Shown one piece after another: positions 54,396-62,881 of a DNA stretch of 64,000 nucleotides. Source of the stretch: Sediminibacterium roseum (lineage in GTDB: Bacteria; Bacteroidota; Bacteroidia; Chitinophagales; Chitinophagaceae). A program made the translations under genes and the position numbers. Under the pieces are notes generated by a model, which had not been told where the DNA came from, made no database searches, and worked only from the letters and a program-made list of their open reading frames with translations. The stretch spans positions 602,113 to 666,112 of the forward strand of contig NZ_JAACJS010000012.1 in the NCBI RefSeq assembly GCF_009939005.1, written 5' to 3'. How positions within the stretch are numbered: the first letter of the stretch is position 1; each line of letters begins with the position of its first letter.

Positions 54396-57200
54396 ATGCC
54401 GCATTCAAAACAGATCATCACGGTCCTATTTTTATTCGCTGTTTCTTTTTCCCTTACGGCACAGAAAACAGACCGCGCGCTTCCTGTGGATCCCAACATA
54501 AAGACGGGCAAACTTCGCAACGGCCTCAGGTATTACATCCGTAAAAATGCGGAGCCGAAAAACCGCGCAGAGCTGCGGCTGGTGGTGAATGCAGGCTCTG
54601 TGCTCGAAACCGATAAACAGGTGGGCCTTGCACATTTTGTTGAGCACATGGCGTTCAACGGCACGCAACACTTCAGGAAAAATGAACTGGTGAACTTCCT
54701 GGAAAGAAGCGGCGTTAATTTCGGGGCCGACCTGAATGCTTCCACTTCGTTTGATGAAACGATCTATGAATTACAGGTTCCTACAGACAGTCCGATGGTG
54801 TACAAACAGGCAATGCAGATACTGGAAGACTGGTCGCACGGCATCAGTTTCGAACCCGTAGAAATAGACAAAGAGCGCGGCGTAATCATTGAGGAATGGC
54901 GGCTCGGCCGCGGTGCAGATGCAAGGCTGCGCGATAAATATTTTCCCGTGCTCTTCAAAGGTTCCCAATACGCAAAGCGCCTGCCCATCGGCACGAGAGC
55001 AAACATAGACACGGCGCATTACAATATGCTTACCTCCTTCTACAAAGACTGGTACCGGCCCGACCTGCAGGCGGTGATCGTTGTGGGCGATGTGGATGTG
55101 GAAGAAACGGAAAGGATGATCAGGGAACATTTTGAAAAGATCCCAGCGGCCGTCAATCCCAAAAAAAGAACCAGGTATACCATACCATCCCATGTAGAAA
55201 CAAGAACCGCCATACTTACCGATGCGGAACAACCCTACAATGTGATACAGGTATATTACATGCAACCCGAAGCGCCGGTGGTAAAAACAGATCTGCAATA
55301 CCGCTCGGGAATCGTTCGCGACCTGTTCAACCAGATGATGAGCAGCAGGCTGGATGAGATCTCGCAAAAGCCAGAAGCGCCCTTCCTGTTTGGCAACAGC
55401 AGTTACGGCAGTTTTATCGGCGACAAAGATGCATTCAGCCTCATTGCAGTGGCCAAGAAAGGAAAAGACATCATGGCATCCATTCAAACCCTGCTTACGG
55501 AAAATGAGAGGGTAAGACAGTACGGCTTTGTGCAAACGGAACTCGACCGGGCGGTTAAAAATACTTTGTCGCGGATGGAGAGCCTCTACAACGAAAGAGA
55601 CAAAACAAAATCCGCAGAACTCGTTCAGGAACTCATCGGCAATTTTTTAAAAGAGGAGGCGATCCCAGGCATCGCTTACGAATATGAGCTTTACCAGAAA
55701 TACCTGCCAACGGTCACGCTCGCAGAAGTGAACAGCCTCGTAGGCAAATGGCTCAAAACAACAGACCGCTCCGTGGTGATCACTGCACCGGAAAAAGAAA
55801 AACCGGCATTGCCTACGCAGTCCGCTGTTACTGCATTGCTGAATAAACCCGCGGGCAAACTGAAACCGTACACAGACAAGGTTTCCTCTGGCCCGTTCCT
55901 CCCGGCCGAACCGGTTGCGGGGAAAATAACCGGCGAGAAAAAATACGGGAACATCGGCACAACAGAATGGATATTATCGAACGGCGCCCGGGTAATTCTG
56001 AAACCCACCCAATTTAAGAACGATGACATACAATTTTCGGCGATCAGTTGGGGCGGTACTTCTTTGTACAGTGATGAAGATGCCATCAATGCCGCGAACG
56101 CCGCTGCAGTTGCCTCTATCGGGGGCATTGGCAACATGGACATACAGGCGCTGCAAAAAGCATTGACAGGAAAGAATTTTTATGTTGGCCCTTCCCTTTC
56201 GCCAACCATGCAGGGCCTCAACGGCACCAGCAATGTGAAAGATTTTGAAAGCGCACTGCAGCTGATGCATGGCTATTTTGTGGCGCCGCGCAAAGATCCG
56301 CAGATGTACAGCGTGATGCTGCAACAGTTGACCGTATCGCTAGAGAACAAGGACAAAGACCCGGGATCCGTGTTTTCAGATTCAGTGGGCTATATCATGA
56401 GCAGCTACCATCCCCGCCGGAAACCGTTTACCACCGCGGATCTGCACAGGATGAACCTCGACAGGTCGTTCGAGATCTACAAAGAGCGGTTCAGCAATGG
56501 CGGACAATTCCTGTTTACGTTTGTGGGTAATTTCAATACAGACAGCATCCGCCCATTGATCGAAAAATACATCGCCTCGCTTCCGGCCAGTGCGCAGAAA
56601 GACATGTGGAGGGATGTGGGGATACGTTATCCGAAAGGACAGATCGAAAAAACAATTTACAAGGGAAAAGAAAGCAAGGCCAGTGTACGACTGTATTTCA
56701 CGGGAACGACAACATACGACGAAATGGATGAGCTTCAACTCGGGCAACTCTGCAAGGCCCTGGCCATCAGGCTCCGCGAGGTGTTGCGCGAAGATGCCGG
56801 TGGTGTGTATGGCGTAGGCGTGAACGGCGGCATCAGCCGGGAGCCCGCAACAGAATACAGCATCAGCGTAACATTCGGATGTGCGCCTGAAAACGTAGAC
56901 AAGCTGGTGGCACTCGTAAAAGAAGAGATCCGGAAAACAAAACAGGAAGGCATTGAACAAAACACGATCGACAAAGTGATTGCCGAACAAACACGCGCAC
57001 TTGAGAACAGCCTGAAAGAAAACAGTTACTGGCGTTACATGCTGGAGCAGCAGTTTTTCCGCAACAACGATCCAGGTAAAATACTCAGTGGGGCGCAGCG
57101 CATTCAACAGCTGACCGTTGACCGGACGAAAGCTTTGGCAAATAAATTTTTCGACGGACAGAACGTAGCGAAGATCGTTTTGCTACCCGGAAAAAATTAA
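54396..57200 (+). CDS. M16-family zinc peptidase (two-unit, periplasmic)
   Basis: A 934-residue exported protein (signal MPHSKQIITVLFLFAVSFSLTAQ). It has two M16 units. The N-terminal unit holds the inverted zinc motif HFVEH (H80, E83, H84), with the downstream Glu in the EIDKERGVIIEEW segment. The C-terminal unit is inactive by sequence. This is the pitrilysin-like PqqL type, which degrades peptides in the periplasm. A TATATTTA box lies 15-25 bases before the start. The Pr6Pr membrane gene follows after four bases and opens a long co-directional run. Confidence 0.95.
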   Translation: MPHSKQIITVLFLFAVSFSLTAQKTDRALPVDPNIKTGKLRNGLRYYIRKNAEPKNRAELRLVVNAGSVLETDKQVGLAHFVEHMAFNGTQHFRKNELVNFLERSGVNFGADLNASTSFDETIYELQVPTDSPMVYKQAMQILEDWSHGISFEPVEIDKERGVIIEEWRLGRGADARLRDKYFPVLFKGSQYAKRLPIGTRANIDTAHYNMLTSFYKDWYRPDLQAVIVVGDVDVEETERMIREHFEKIPAAVNPKKRTRYTIPSHVETRTAILTDAEQPYNVIQVYYMQPEAPVVKTDLQYRSGIVRDLFNQMMSSRLDEISQKPEAPFLFGNSSYGSFIGDKDAFSLIAVAKKGKDIMASIQTLLTENERVRQYGFVQTELDRAVKNTLSRMESLYNERDKTKSAELVQELIGNFLKEEAIPGIAYEYELYQKYLPTVTLAEVNSLVGKWLKTTDRSVVITAPEKEKPALPTQSAVTALLNKPAGKLKPYTDKVSSGPFLPAEPVAGKITGEKKYGNIGTTEWILSNGARVILKPTQFKNDDIQFSAISWGGTSLYSDEDAINAANAAAVASIGGIGNMDIQALQKALTGKNFYVGPSLSPTMQGLNGTSNVKDFESALQLMHGYFVAPRKDPQMYSVMLQQLTVSLENKDKDPGSVFSDSVGYIMSSYHPRRKPFTTADLHRMNLDRSFEIYKERFSNGGQFLFTFVGNFNTDSIRPLIEKYIASLPASAQKDMWRDVGIRYPKGQIEKTIYKGKESKASVRLYFTGTTTYDEMDELQLGQLCKALAIRLREVLREDAGGVYGVGVNGGISREPATEYSISVTFGCAPENVDKLVALVKEEIRKTKQEGIEQNTIDKVIAEQTRALENSLKENSYWRYMLEQQFFRNNDPGKILSGAQRIQQLTVDRTKALANKFFDGQNVAKIVLLPGKN

Positions 57201-57204
57201 CCAC

Positions 57205-57822
57205 ATGAATAAAACAGCAGCAGCGATCATTGCACTCGCGGGTTGGTTCGCGGTGATCATGCAGTTTTTCCTGCTGATGCAGGTACAGGGCGTTCCGCGT
57301 ATGGAACTGGTGATCCGCTTCTTTAGCTATTTCACGATCCTGACAAATATCCTGGTTGCGGTTATGGTTACCCTGACCGCTTTTTCGGACAATACTTTTT
57401 TTACGCGGCCCGGTGTGCAGACCGCCATAACGGTTTACATCATTGTAGTGGGATTGATCTATAATCTTGTATTGCGTTTTCTGTGGTCGCCCCAAGGCAT
57501 GCAGCGTTTTACAGATGAATTGCTGCATACCATCATACCGGTGTCGGCAGTTGTGTATTGGGTAAAATACGTGCGTAAAGACGGTTTGGTATACAGGAAT
57601 TGTTTTTTATGGTTGCTCTTTCCTTTTGCATACATCCTGTTTGTGGCGCTGAGGGGCGCAGCATCGGGTTTTTACCCATATCCTTTTATCGACGTAACAA
57701 GGCTCGGGTACCCGAGGGCTTTGTTAAATGGTTTGGGAATGGTGTTGATTTTTATGGGGCTAAGCTTATTTTTGACAGCGATCGGCCAATGGTTGAAGCA
57801 CAGGCAACCCCTGAACAGATAA
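57205..57822 (+). CDS. Pr6Pr-family membrane protein
   Basis: A 205-residue protein with six hydrophobic segments. RFFSYFTILTNILVAVMVT in the second helix and FYPYPFIDVTRLGYPRALLN near the C-terminus are hallmarks of the Pr6Pr family, which is related to the FAR-17a/AIG1 group. The function of bacterial members is unknown. It starts four bases after the M16 peptidase stop, so the two are likely on one mRNA, and is followed at 57862 by a VanZ-like gene. Confidence 0.85.
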   Translation: MNKTAAAIIALAGWFAVIMQFFLLMQVQGVPRMELVIRFFSYFTILTNILVAVMVTLTAFSDNTFFTRPGVQTAITVYIIVVGLIYNLVLRFLWSPQGMQRFTDELLHTIIPVSAVVYWVKYVRKDGLVYRNCFLWLLFPFAYILFVALRGAASGFYPYPFIDVTRLGYPRALLNGLGMVLIFMGLSLFLTAIGQWLKHRQPLNR

Positions 57823-57861
57823 AACCTTACGTTAACCAGTATAAACAACCCACGAAGCCAC

Positions 57862-58440
57862 GTGTTGCACAGCACTTTTTTTAAACCGGTAGTTGTATTG
57901 CTCGCCGTGGCCATCCCGGCCTGGTTCATTGCGCGTGGGGCGTTCAGGAAAAGAACAACGGGTATCGACATTTCGTTCTCGAGAGAATTCCTGTTGTTTG
58001 TTTTTTACCTGTACCTGATCGCCATCGCCGCGATCACGATCGTGCCGCTCTCTTATTCGGTACACAGGGCGCCCGAGGCCAATGACATCAACATGGTTCC
58101 GTTTAAACCCACCATAAGGGCCATCAAACAGGCGATGAGATACGAACGCTTCAGTGTACGCATGTTGTTTCAGAATACAGCGGGAAACGTTTTGATGTTC
58201 ATCCCGTTCGGGTTCCTGTTGCCGCTGGTGATCAAAAGGATCAACTCGTTTGTAAAAATATTTTTAGCAGGGTTGTTTTTCTCTGCATCGATCGAATTCA
58301 TCCAATACATTGAACGCAGCTTTGGCGTGTACCGCGCCGTAGACATCGATGATGTGATCCTTAATACGATCGGCGCCATCATCGGGTGGATGATCCTTTG
58401 TTCACTACGGTGGTTTGCCGGACTGTTCCAGCCTAAATAA
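57862..58440 (+). CDS. VanZ-like membrane protein
   Basis: A 192-residue membrane protein with four to five helices. The VanZ signature is present: NTAGNVLMFIPFGFLLPLV in the middle and EFIQYIERSFGVYRAVDIDDVILNTIGA near the C-terminus (in parts), the acidic-aromatic pattern typical of the family. The start is a GTG at 57862. VanZ proteins give low-level resistance to glycopeptides in enterococci, but most chromosomal members have unknown roles in the cell envelope. It is followed six bases later by a flavin reductase gene. Confidence 0.87.
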   Translation: MLHSTFFKPVVVLLAVAIPAWFIARGAFRKRTTGIDISFSREFLLFVFYLYLIAIAAITIVPLSYSVHRAPEANDINMVPFKPTIRAIKQAMRYERFSVRMLFQNTAGNVLMFIPFGFLLPLVIKRINSFVKIFLAGLFFSASIEFIQYIERSFGVYRAVDIDDVILNTIGAIIGWMILCSLRWFAGLFQPK

Positions 58441-58446
58441 AAACGG

Positions 58447-58980
58447 ATGCCAGAGAAGAAAAGAATACTCGCGGTTCCGGGCAGCACACGCTCCCGTTCT
58501 GTTAACCTTCATATACTGCAGGCAATTGCCAGCCTGTACGAGGGGAAGCTTGCTGTTGAAATTTACGATGGCCTTGACCAGCTTCCACATTTCAACCCGG
58601 ATCTCGACAAAGACCCGCTCCCGCCTGCCGTTGCATCGCTCCGGAAAAAGATGGAGCTGGCCGACGGGATCGTTATTTGTACACCCGAATATGTTTTCAG
58701 CCTGCCCGGCAGTTTGAAGAACGCAATCGAATGGATGGTATCCACAACCATTCTTACCGGCAAGCCCGCGGCATTGATCACGGCATCATCATCTGGACAA
58801 AAAGCACACGAGTCGCTCGACCTCGTTATGAGAACGGTTGGGGTAAAACTGGGCGAAAAAGGTTCGTTGCTGATCCAGGGGCCAAAAACAAAGATTACGG
58901 AAGAAGGCGTGATCACGGACGAAACCACATTAGCTTCGCTCAAAGAACTGGTGGATGATTTCCTGACCCTGTTAAATTAA
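58447..58980 (+). CDS. NADPH-dependent FMN reductase family protein
   Basis: A 177-residue flavodoxin-fold protein. Motifs are the phosphate-binding AVPGSTRSRSVN near the N-terminus and the TPEYVFSLPGSLKNAIEW segment that contacts the flavin ring. Relatives reduce FMN, quinones, azo dyes or chromate with NAD(P)H in the cytoplasm. It starts six bases after the VanZ gene and is followed four bases later by an SMR exporter, so the three are probably one operon. Confidence 0.9.
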   Translation: MPEKKRILAVPGSTRSRSVNLHILQAIASLYEGKLAVEIYDGLDQLPHFNPDLDKDPLPPAVASLRKKMELADGIVICTPEYVFSLPGSLKNAIEWMVSTTILTGKPAALITASSSGQKAHESLDLVMRTVGVKLGEKGSLLIQGPKTKITEEGVITDETTLASLKELVDDFLTLLN

Positions 58981-58984
58981 TCGT

Positions 58985-59314
58985 ATGAACTGGATATTGT
59001 TGATCATCGCGGGACTGTTCGAAGTGGGTTTTACCACTTGCCTCGGCAAAGCAAAGACCACCACCGGGAATGCCTCGCTGTTTTGGCTCGTGGGCTTTTT
59101 TATCAGTCTTGCCCTGAGTATGTACCTTTTGTACAAAGCCACCCAGACCCTTCCGATGGGCACGGCCTATGCAGTATGGACGGGCATCGGCGCCGTAGGA
59201 ACGGTAATCATCGGCATCCTGTTTTTCAAAGAACCGGCGGATTTCTGGCGGTTGTTTTTTATTGTTACATTGATCGGGTCGATCGCAGGGCTGAAGTTTG
59301 TTTCGTCGCATTAG
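58985..59314 (+). CDS. sugE: SMR-family exporter, guanidinium (Gdx/SugE) type
   Basis: A 109-residue membrane protein with four helices. The transport Glu is in helix 1 (IAGLFEVGFTT, Glu13), and the helix 3 segment LPMGTAYAVWTGIGAVGT matches the Gdx/SugE subtype rather than the EmrE subtype. Gdx proteins export guanidinium ion in exchange for protons as dual-topology dimers, so a single gene is enough. I see no guanidine riboswitch upstream; the gene follows the flavin reductase by four bases. Confidence 0.9.
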   Translation: MNWILLIIAGLFEVGFTTCLGKAKTTTGNASLFWLVGFFISLALSMYLLYKATQTLPMGTAYAVWTGIGAVGTVIIGILFFKEPADFWRLFFIVTLIGSIAGLKFVSSH

Positions 59315-59331
59315 CGCGTGAATTGCCCCGG

Positions 59332-59362
59332 TTGCTGCAACGGCCCGCTTTCGTTACCTTTG
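59332..59362 (+). promoter_or_regulatory. Candidate promoter of the lipoprotein-crcB unit
   Basis: TTG at 59332-59334 is followed after 20 bases by TACCTTTG at 59355-59362, nine bases before the ATG at 59371. This fits the Bacteroidota promoter consensus. Confidence 0.65.
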
Positions 59363-59370
59363 CCTTACCC

Positions 59371-59757
59371 ATGAAAAAACTTGTGCCCATATTGCTGGTC
59401 CTGTTCTGCTCCTGCGCAGGAAAAGAAAAAAATTACCAGCCCGCCACTGATGCGCTCGATGCCGGTCGTGAATACATCAATGCCACGATGGAAGGCGATT
59501 TTGACAAGGCGGCCTTTTATATTATACAGGATGAAAAGAACAAGGCGGTGTTGGCAGGAATAGAAAAGTCGTACAGGGAAAAAGACAAAGAAGGCCGACA
59601 GCAATTGCGTACGGCATCCATCAACATCAACGAGGTGAAAAGCATGGGAGACAGCAGCACGGAGATCAATTACAATTATTCATTCGATAAACAACCACGC
59701 GCTTTAACGGTCGTAAAAAAACAAGGCAACTGGTTGGTGGACCTTGGCAGGAACTAA
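59371..59757 (+). CDS. Small lipoprotein, DUF4878-like
   Basis: A 128-residue lipoprotein (signal MKKLVPILLVLFCSC, Cys15). The ATG at 59371 is chosen for the signal; the frame runs far upstream within the SMR gene without one. The mature part (DAGREYINATMEGDFDKAAFYI, then two amphipathic strands) looks like an NTF2-like cone of the DUF4878 type. Its function is unknown. The stop codon abuts the ATG of crcB with no gap, so the two are coupled. The protein may be anchored in the outer or inner membrane. Confidence 0.82.
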   Translation: MKKLVPILLVLFCSCAGKEKNYQPATDALDAGREYINATMEGDFDKAAFYIIQDEKNKAVLAGIEKSYREKDKEGRQQLRTASININEVKSMGDSSTEINYNYSFDKQPRALTVVKKQGNWLVDLGRN

Positions 59758-60120
59758 ATGCTGTTAAAAAACATCATACTGGTAGGATTGGGCGGGATGA
59801 TCGGTTCTGTGGGCCGTTACCTGGTATCGTATTTCATCAGGCACGAAAGTTTTCCCTATGCTACCTTTGCGATCAATGTAGTGGGTTCACTGGTTATAGG
59901 CATGGTGATGGGCGTAGCGGGGCGACAGGAAAATTTCCAGAACTGGCGCCTGTTTCTCGCCACCGGGATCTGCGGGGGATTTACAACCTTCTCCGCTTTC
60001 GCCTGGGAAAATTTCCAGCTGATGAACCAGGAAAGATACGGGGCTTTTGCCCTTTACACCGGCGGCACATTGGTGCTTGGTTTCGCAGCCGCGGCTTTGG
60101 GCCATACGATCACAAAATGA
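59758..60120 (+). CDS. crcB: Fluoride channel FluC/CrcB
   Basis: A 120-residue membrane protein with four helices. The signatures GLGGMIGSVGRYLVSYFI near the N-terminus and ATGICGGFTTFSAFAWEN in helix 3 are complete, including the Phe residues that line the fluoride path and the central Na+ site residues (GGFTTFS). A single gene indicates an antiparallel homodimer. It removes toxic fluoride from the cytoplasm. The gene abuts the upstream lipoprotein and is followed by pyrophosphatase, an enzyme fluoride inhibits. I found no fluoride riboswitch. Confidence 0.96.
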   Translation: MLLKNIILVGLGGMIGSVGRYLVSYFIRHESFPYATFAINVVGSLVIGMVMGVAGRQENFQNWRLFLATGICGGFTTFSAFAWENFQLMNQERYGAFALYTGGTLVLGFAAAALGHTITK

Positions 60121-60181
60121 ACCCTCAATTTTTACATCCAGTTGACCGGTTTAACCATTCAACACATCAACCAAATAAAAA

Positions 60182-60730
60182 ATGATACACACAAACGTAC
60201 TTCATCCCTGGCACGGGGTTCCCTGCGGAGACCATGCGCCGCGGATTGTAAATGCGATCATCGAGATACCGCAGGGTTCGAGGTGCAAGTATGAGATCGA
60301 TAAACCGAGTGGGTTATTGAAACTCGACCGCGTTATTTTTTCTTCGTTTTACTATCCAATCAATTACGGATTTATTCCGCAGACCTATGGCGGCGACAAG
60401 GATCCCCTGGACATTCTTGTGATCACTTCATTGCCCGTGCAGCCACTTACGTTGATGGATGCAAAAGTGATCGGTGTTATGCAGATGGTTGATGGTGGTG
60501 ACCCCGATGACAAGATCATCGCCGTGGCGGCAACCGATCCAGGCATGAACCATTACAACAACATCGAAGAGTTGCCCAAACATTTTTTTGATGAACTGCG
60601 GCATTTCTTCGAAGAATATAAAAAACTGGAAAACAAAACAGTAGTGGTAGAAGAGTTTGGCGATAAGGCCAAAGCGCTTTCGATCATCGAGGAAGCGATC
60701 CGTTTTTACAAAGACACCTTTGTTAAATAG
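60182..60730 (+). CDS. ppa: Inorganic pyrophosphatase (family I)
   Basis: A 182-residue soluble pyrophosphatase. Seen are the substrate segment IEIPQGSRCKYEIDK, the DRVIFSSFYYPINYGFIPQTYGGDKDPLDILV stretch (in parts) with the signature D-x-D-P-x-D pattern GGDKDPLDILV, and DDKIIAVAATDPG. It hydrolyses pyrophosphate to drive biosynthesis. It lies 61 bases after crcB on the same strand; fluoride inhibits this enzyme family, so the pairing makes functional sense. Confidence 0.95.
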   Translation: MIHTNVLHPWHGVPCGDHAPRIVNAIIEIPQGSRCKYEIDKPSGLLKLDRVIFSSFYYPINYGFIPQTYGGDKDPLDILVITSLPVQPLTLMDAKVIGVMQMVDGGDPDDKIIAVAATDPGMNHYNNIEELPKHFFDELRHFFEEYKKLENKTVVVEEFGDKAKALSIIEEAIRFYKDTFVK

Positions 60731-60760
60731 CAAGCATTGCCCGATCAGAAAAACAACAAA

Positions 60761-61195
60761 ATGACATTCACCATTATCGTCCTGCTGGTTATTGTAGGAT
60801 TGGTTGCCGGATTTCTCAGCGGCCTCGTTGGCATTGGCGGTGGCGTGATCATCGTGCCCGCACTCGTGATCCTGCTCGGGTTCTCGCAGAAGCTTGCGCA
60901 GGGAACTTCGCTGGGCATCCTGCTGCTGCCTGTTGGGATATTGGGCGTGATCCAGTACTACAAGCAAGGCTACCTCAACGTGAATTATGTGCTCATTATT
61001 TCGGCGGCTTTTATACTGGGAAGCTTCCTGGGGGGTAAGCTGGCATTGTCGTTGAGCGAGGAGAAAATGAAAAAGATATTCGCAGTGGTGATGATGCTGA
61101 TCGCGGTCAAAATGTTGTTTTTTGATCGGAGCAAACCCGCGCCACCAAAGGATCAGGCTGTTTCTTCCACAAAAATTCAACAAACCGGTCTGTGA
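60761..61195 (+). CDS. TauE/SafE-family permease (single unit)
   Basis: A 144-residue membrane protein with four to five helices. The ATG at 60761 is chosen over a TTG at 60737. The family signature VGLVAGFLSGLVGIGGGVIIVPAL is complete and is the N-terminal repeat of TauE/SafE sulfite or sulfonate exporters. Full-length members have two such repeats (about 250 residues), so this is a half-size form that may act as a dimer. It follows ppa by 30 bases. The transported anion is unknown. Confidence 0.88.
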   Translation: MTFTIIVLLVIVGLVAGFLSGLVGIGGGVIIVPALVILLGFSQKLAQGTSLGILLLPVGILGVIQYYKQGYLNVNYVLIISAAFILGSFLGGKLALSLSEEKMKKIFAVVMMLIAVKMLFFDRSKPAPPKDQAVSSTKIQQTGL

Positions 61196-61199
61196 ACTC

Positions 61200-61229
61200 T
61201 TGAAAAATCAGTCCTCCCCCCTATCTTTG
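61200..61229 (+). promoter_or_regulatory. Candidate promoter of the 49-residue membrane protein
   Basis: TTG at 61200-61202, 19 bases of spacer, then TATCTTTG at 61222-61229, 15 bases before the ATG at 61245. This is close to the full Bacteroidota consensus and is the best promoter in the window. Confidence 0.75.
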
Positions 61230-61244
61230 CAAAAAATAAACCTC

Positions 61245-61394
61245 ATGGAAAGAACATCAAAAGCTAAATACTGGGTACTTTGTTTTATTTGGTTAGCCAT
61301 TATGATCACTTTATTGGTGGTTTACCGTGAGTTCTTCTGGTTGGCGCTCCCAGGCACCGTAACGTATTTCGCAAAAGGGCTGGATCTGTTTTAA
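61245..61394 (+). CDS. 49-residue membrane protein
   Basis: A short open frame with a good promoter (61200-61229) and a terminator (61413-61449) of its own, which makes it a likely real gene. The start MERTSKAKYWVLCFIWLAI is followed by one long hydrophobic helix (about 9-27), then YREFFWLALPGTVTYFAKG. It should cross the inner membrane once, perhaps twice. I do not recognise it. Other products of this class modulate a larger membrane partner, but here that is only a possibility. Confidence 0.7.
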   Translation: MERTSKAKYWVLCFIWLAIMITLLVVYREFFWLALPGTVTYFAKGLDLF

Positions 61395-61412
61395 ACCGGT
61401 CTTTGAATGATA

Positions 61413-61449
61413 AAAAAAAGGCAATGCTTTACGGCATTGCCTTTTTTGT
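61413..61449. terminator. Bidirectional terminator between small membrane gene and NlpC/P60 gene
   Basis: The stem AAAAGGCAATGC / GCATTGCCTTTT, with a short loop, is flanked by A- and T-runs on both strands. It lies between convergent genes. Confidence 0.92.
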
Positions 61450-61473
61450 TCCCTGCCGGGAAAGATCGCGGCG

Positions 61474-62241
61474 CTAGAAATTTCTTTTTATGATACGTAG
61501 GTTGTGCGTGCGTTCTCCCGTATCGCCGCTGATGATGCCCTGGGTGTCTATCTTATCGATCCGTACCCTTCCCGAGGAATGAATGATGGTATCGTTGTTA
61601 AGCAAAATACCAACATGCGTGATGCGCCCTTCGTCGTTGTCGAAGTAAGCAAGATCGCCGCAGATCGCTTCCTGCAAAAATCCAACTACCTCACCGGTGG
61701 TTGCCTGCTGGTACGCATCGCGCGGCAGGGGCTGCTGAAAAAAACGGAATACCTGTTGTACAAAGCCACTGCAGTCGATCCCGAAAACGGAACGCCCACC
61801 CCATAGATAAGGCGTATTGAGGTATTGGCGCGCCCTTTCCTTGAGGGCCGATTCAGAAACGATTGCGGCGGAAGGATCAAACGGCGTTCCATCGAAAGAA
61901 TATGAGAAAGGGCCGATCTCTGCCCTGCCATCCGCAAGAAAGCCCAATGAGCTGCCAAGCGGAAGATGCATGGGCTCGCCGTTGAATGTTATCGTGGTTT
62001 GCCATGAACCGGTAAGCAGTTCGGTTTTTTGCTGCACCTGTTCTTCAGAAACCGGGGTTAACTGGGTACGCTGACACCATCCTTCATAGCCGTCGTAAGT
62101 GCAGCGCAGCCTTGCAAAGAGTTTTGTTTCTTCCAATACTTCGGCGGTTTCTCCAAATAAGAGCTGGCTCACCATTTCAGAGCGATGCGCATCTTCTTTG
62201 CGCATAGGCGCTGCGGGAACAATACAGGTTACAAAAGACAT
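61474..62241 (-). CDS. NlpC/P60 cell-wall hydrolase with SH3 domains
   Basis: A 255-residue protein. The N-terminal half has bacterial SH3-like segments (GETAEVLEETKLFARLRCTYDGYEGWCQ). The C-terminal half is the NlpC/P60 peptidase with the nucleophile Cys157 in GIDCSGFVQQVFRF, the His209 in EGRITHVGILL and the final His region TIIHSSGRV. It should cut the D-Glu/diaminopimelate bond of peptidoglycan stem peptides. I see no signal peptide, so a role in recycling cytoplasmic muropeptides is possible, as for the YkfC type. Confidence 0.93.
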   Translation of the reverse strand: MSFVTCIVPAAPMRKEDAHRSEMVSQLLFGETAEVLEETKLFARLRCTYDGYEGWCQRTQLTPVSEEQVQQKTELLTGSWQTTITFNGEPMHLPLGSSLGFLADGRAEIGPFSYSFDGTPFDPSAAIVSESALKERARQYLNTPYLWGGRSVFGIDCSGFVQQVFRFFQQPLPRDAYQQATTGEVVGFLQEAICGDLAYFDNDEGRITHVGILLNNDTIIHSSGRVRIDKIDTQGIISGDTGERTHNLRIIKRNF

Positions 62242-62314
62242 ACGGTTAATTTGAAGTCAAGATATGGAATTTTAACACTACGGCATCTATACTAAAAATG
62301 CTTATTTTCAAGCT

Positions 62315-62881
62315 GTGGGCAAAGAGAAGTACGACCATATTACCGACAACGAACTACTGGAAAGATTCTACAGCGATCACGACAACCAATGGCTGGGAAT
62401 CGTGTTGCAGCGGTACACGTTGTTGTTGCTGGGTGTATGCATGAAATATTTGAAGAACGAAGAAGAAGCAAAGGATGCCGTTCAGCATATATTCTTAAAA
62501 GCGATAACGGAACTGGCGAAATACAAGGTATCGTATATCAAAAGCTGGTTGTATATGGTAGCACGCAACCATTGTTTGATGAAACTGCGTGATAAAAATA
62601 TTTTCATTCCTGTAGAAAACACCGCAGAGCTTGCTGCGGCAGAGAGTAGCGAAAAAGAACTGGCCGACAAGGAAACAACGCTTTCACTGCTTGAAACTTC
62701 GCTCGCGGAGTTGAACCCTGAACAAAAAACCTGTGTAACTTTATTCTATCTGCAGAAAAAAAGCTACCAGGAAATTGTTGAGGCAACCGGCTTTAGCCTT
62801 TTACAGGTGAAGAGTTACATACAGAACGGAAAGAGGAATTTAAAATTATTGGTAGAAAAGAAAATGAAACCTTCCGGATGA
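62315..62881 (+). CDS. ECF-type RNA polymerase sigma factor
   Basis: A 188-residue sigma factor. Region 2 has LGVCMKYLKNEEEAKDAVQHIFLKAITEL and KSWLYMVARNHCLMKLRDK (in parts), region 4 has LNPEQKTCVTLFYLQKKSYQEIVEATGFSLLQVKSYIQNGKRNL, in parts. The start is a GTG at 62315. The stop overlaps the next start by four bases (ATGA), so it is coupled to a membrane protein that should be its anti-sigma factor. It differs clearly from the sigma factor at 44373. Confidence 0.93.
   Translation: MGKEKYDHITDNELLERFYSDHDNQWLGIVLQRYTLLLLGVCMKYLKNEEEAKDAVQHIFLKAITELAKYKVSYIKSWLYMVARNHCLMKLRDKNIFIPVENTAELAAAESSEKELADKETTLSLLETSLAELNPEQKTCVTLFYLQKKSYQEIVEATGFSLLQVKSYIQNGKRNLKLLVEKKMKPSG

Noticed and set aside
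58985..60182. Possible fluoride or guanidine riboswitch
   Set aside because: I looked upstream of the SMR, lipoprotein, crcB and ppa genes for the conserved cores and found none; only a covariance search can settle this.
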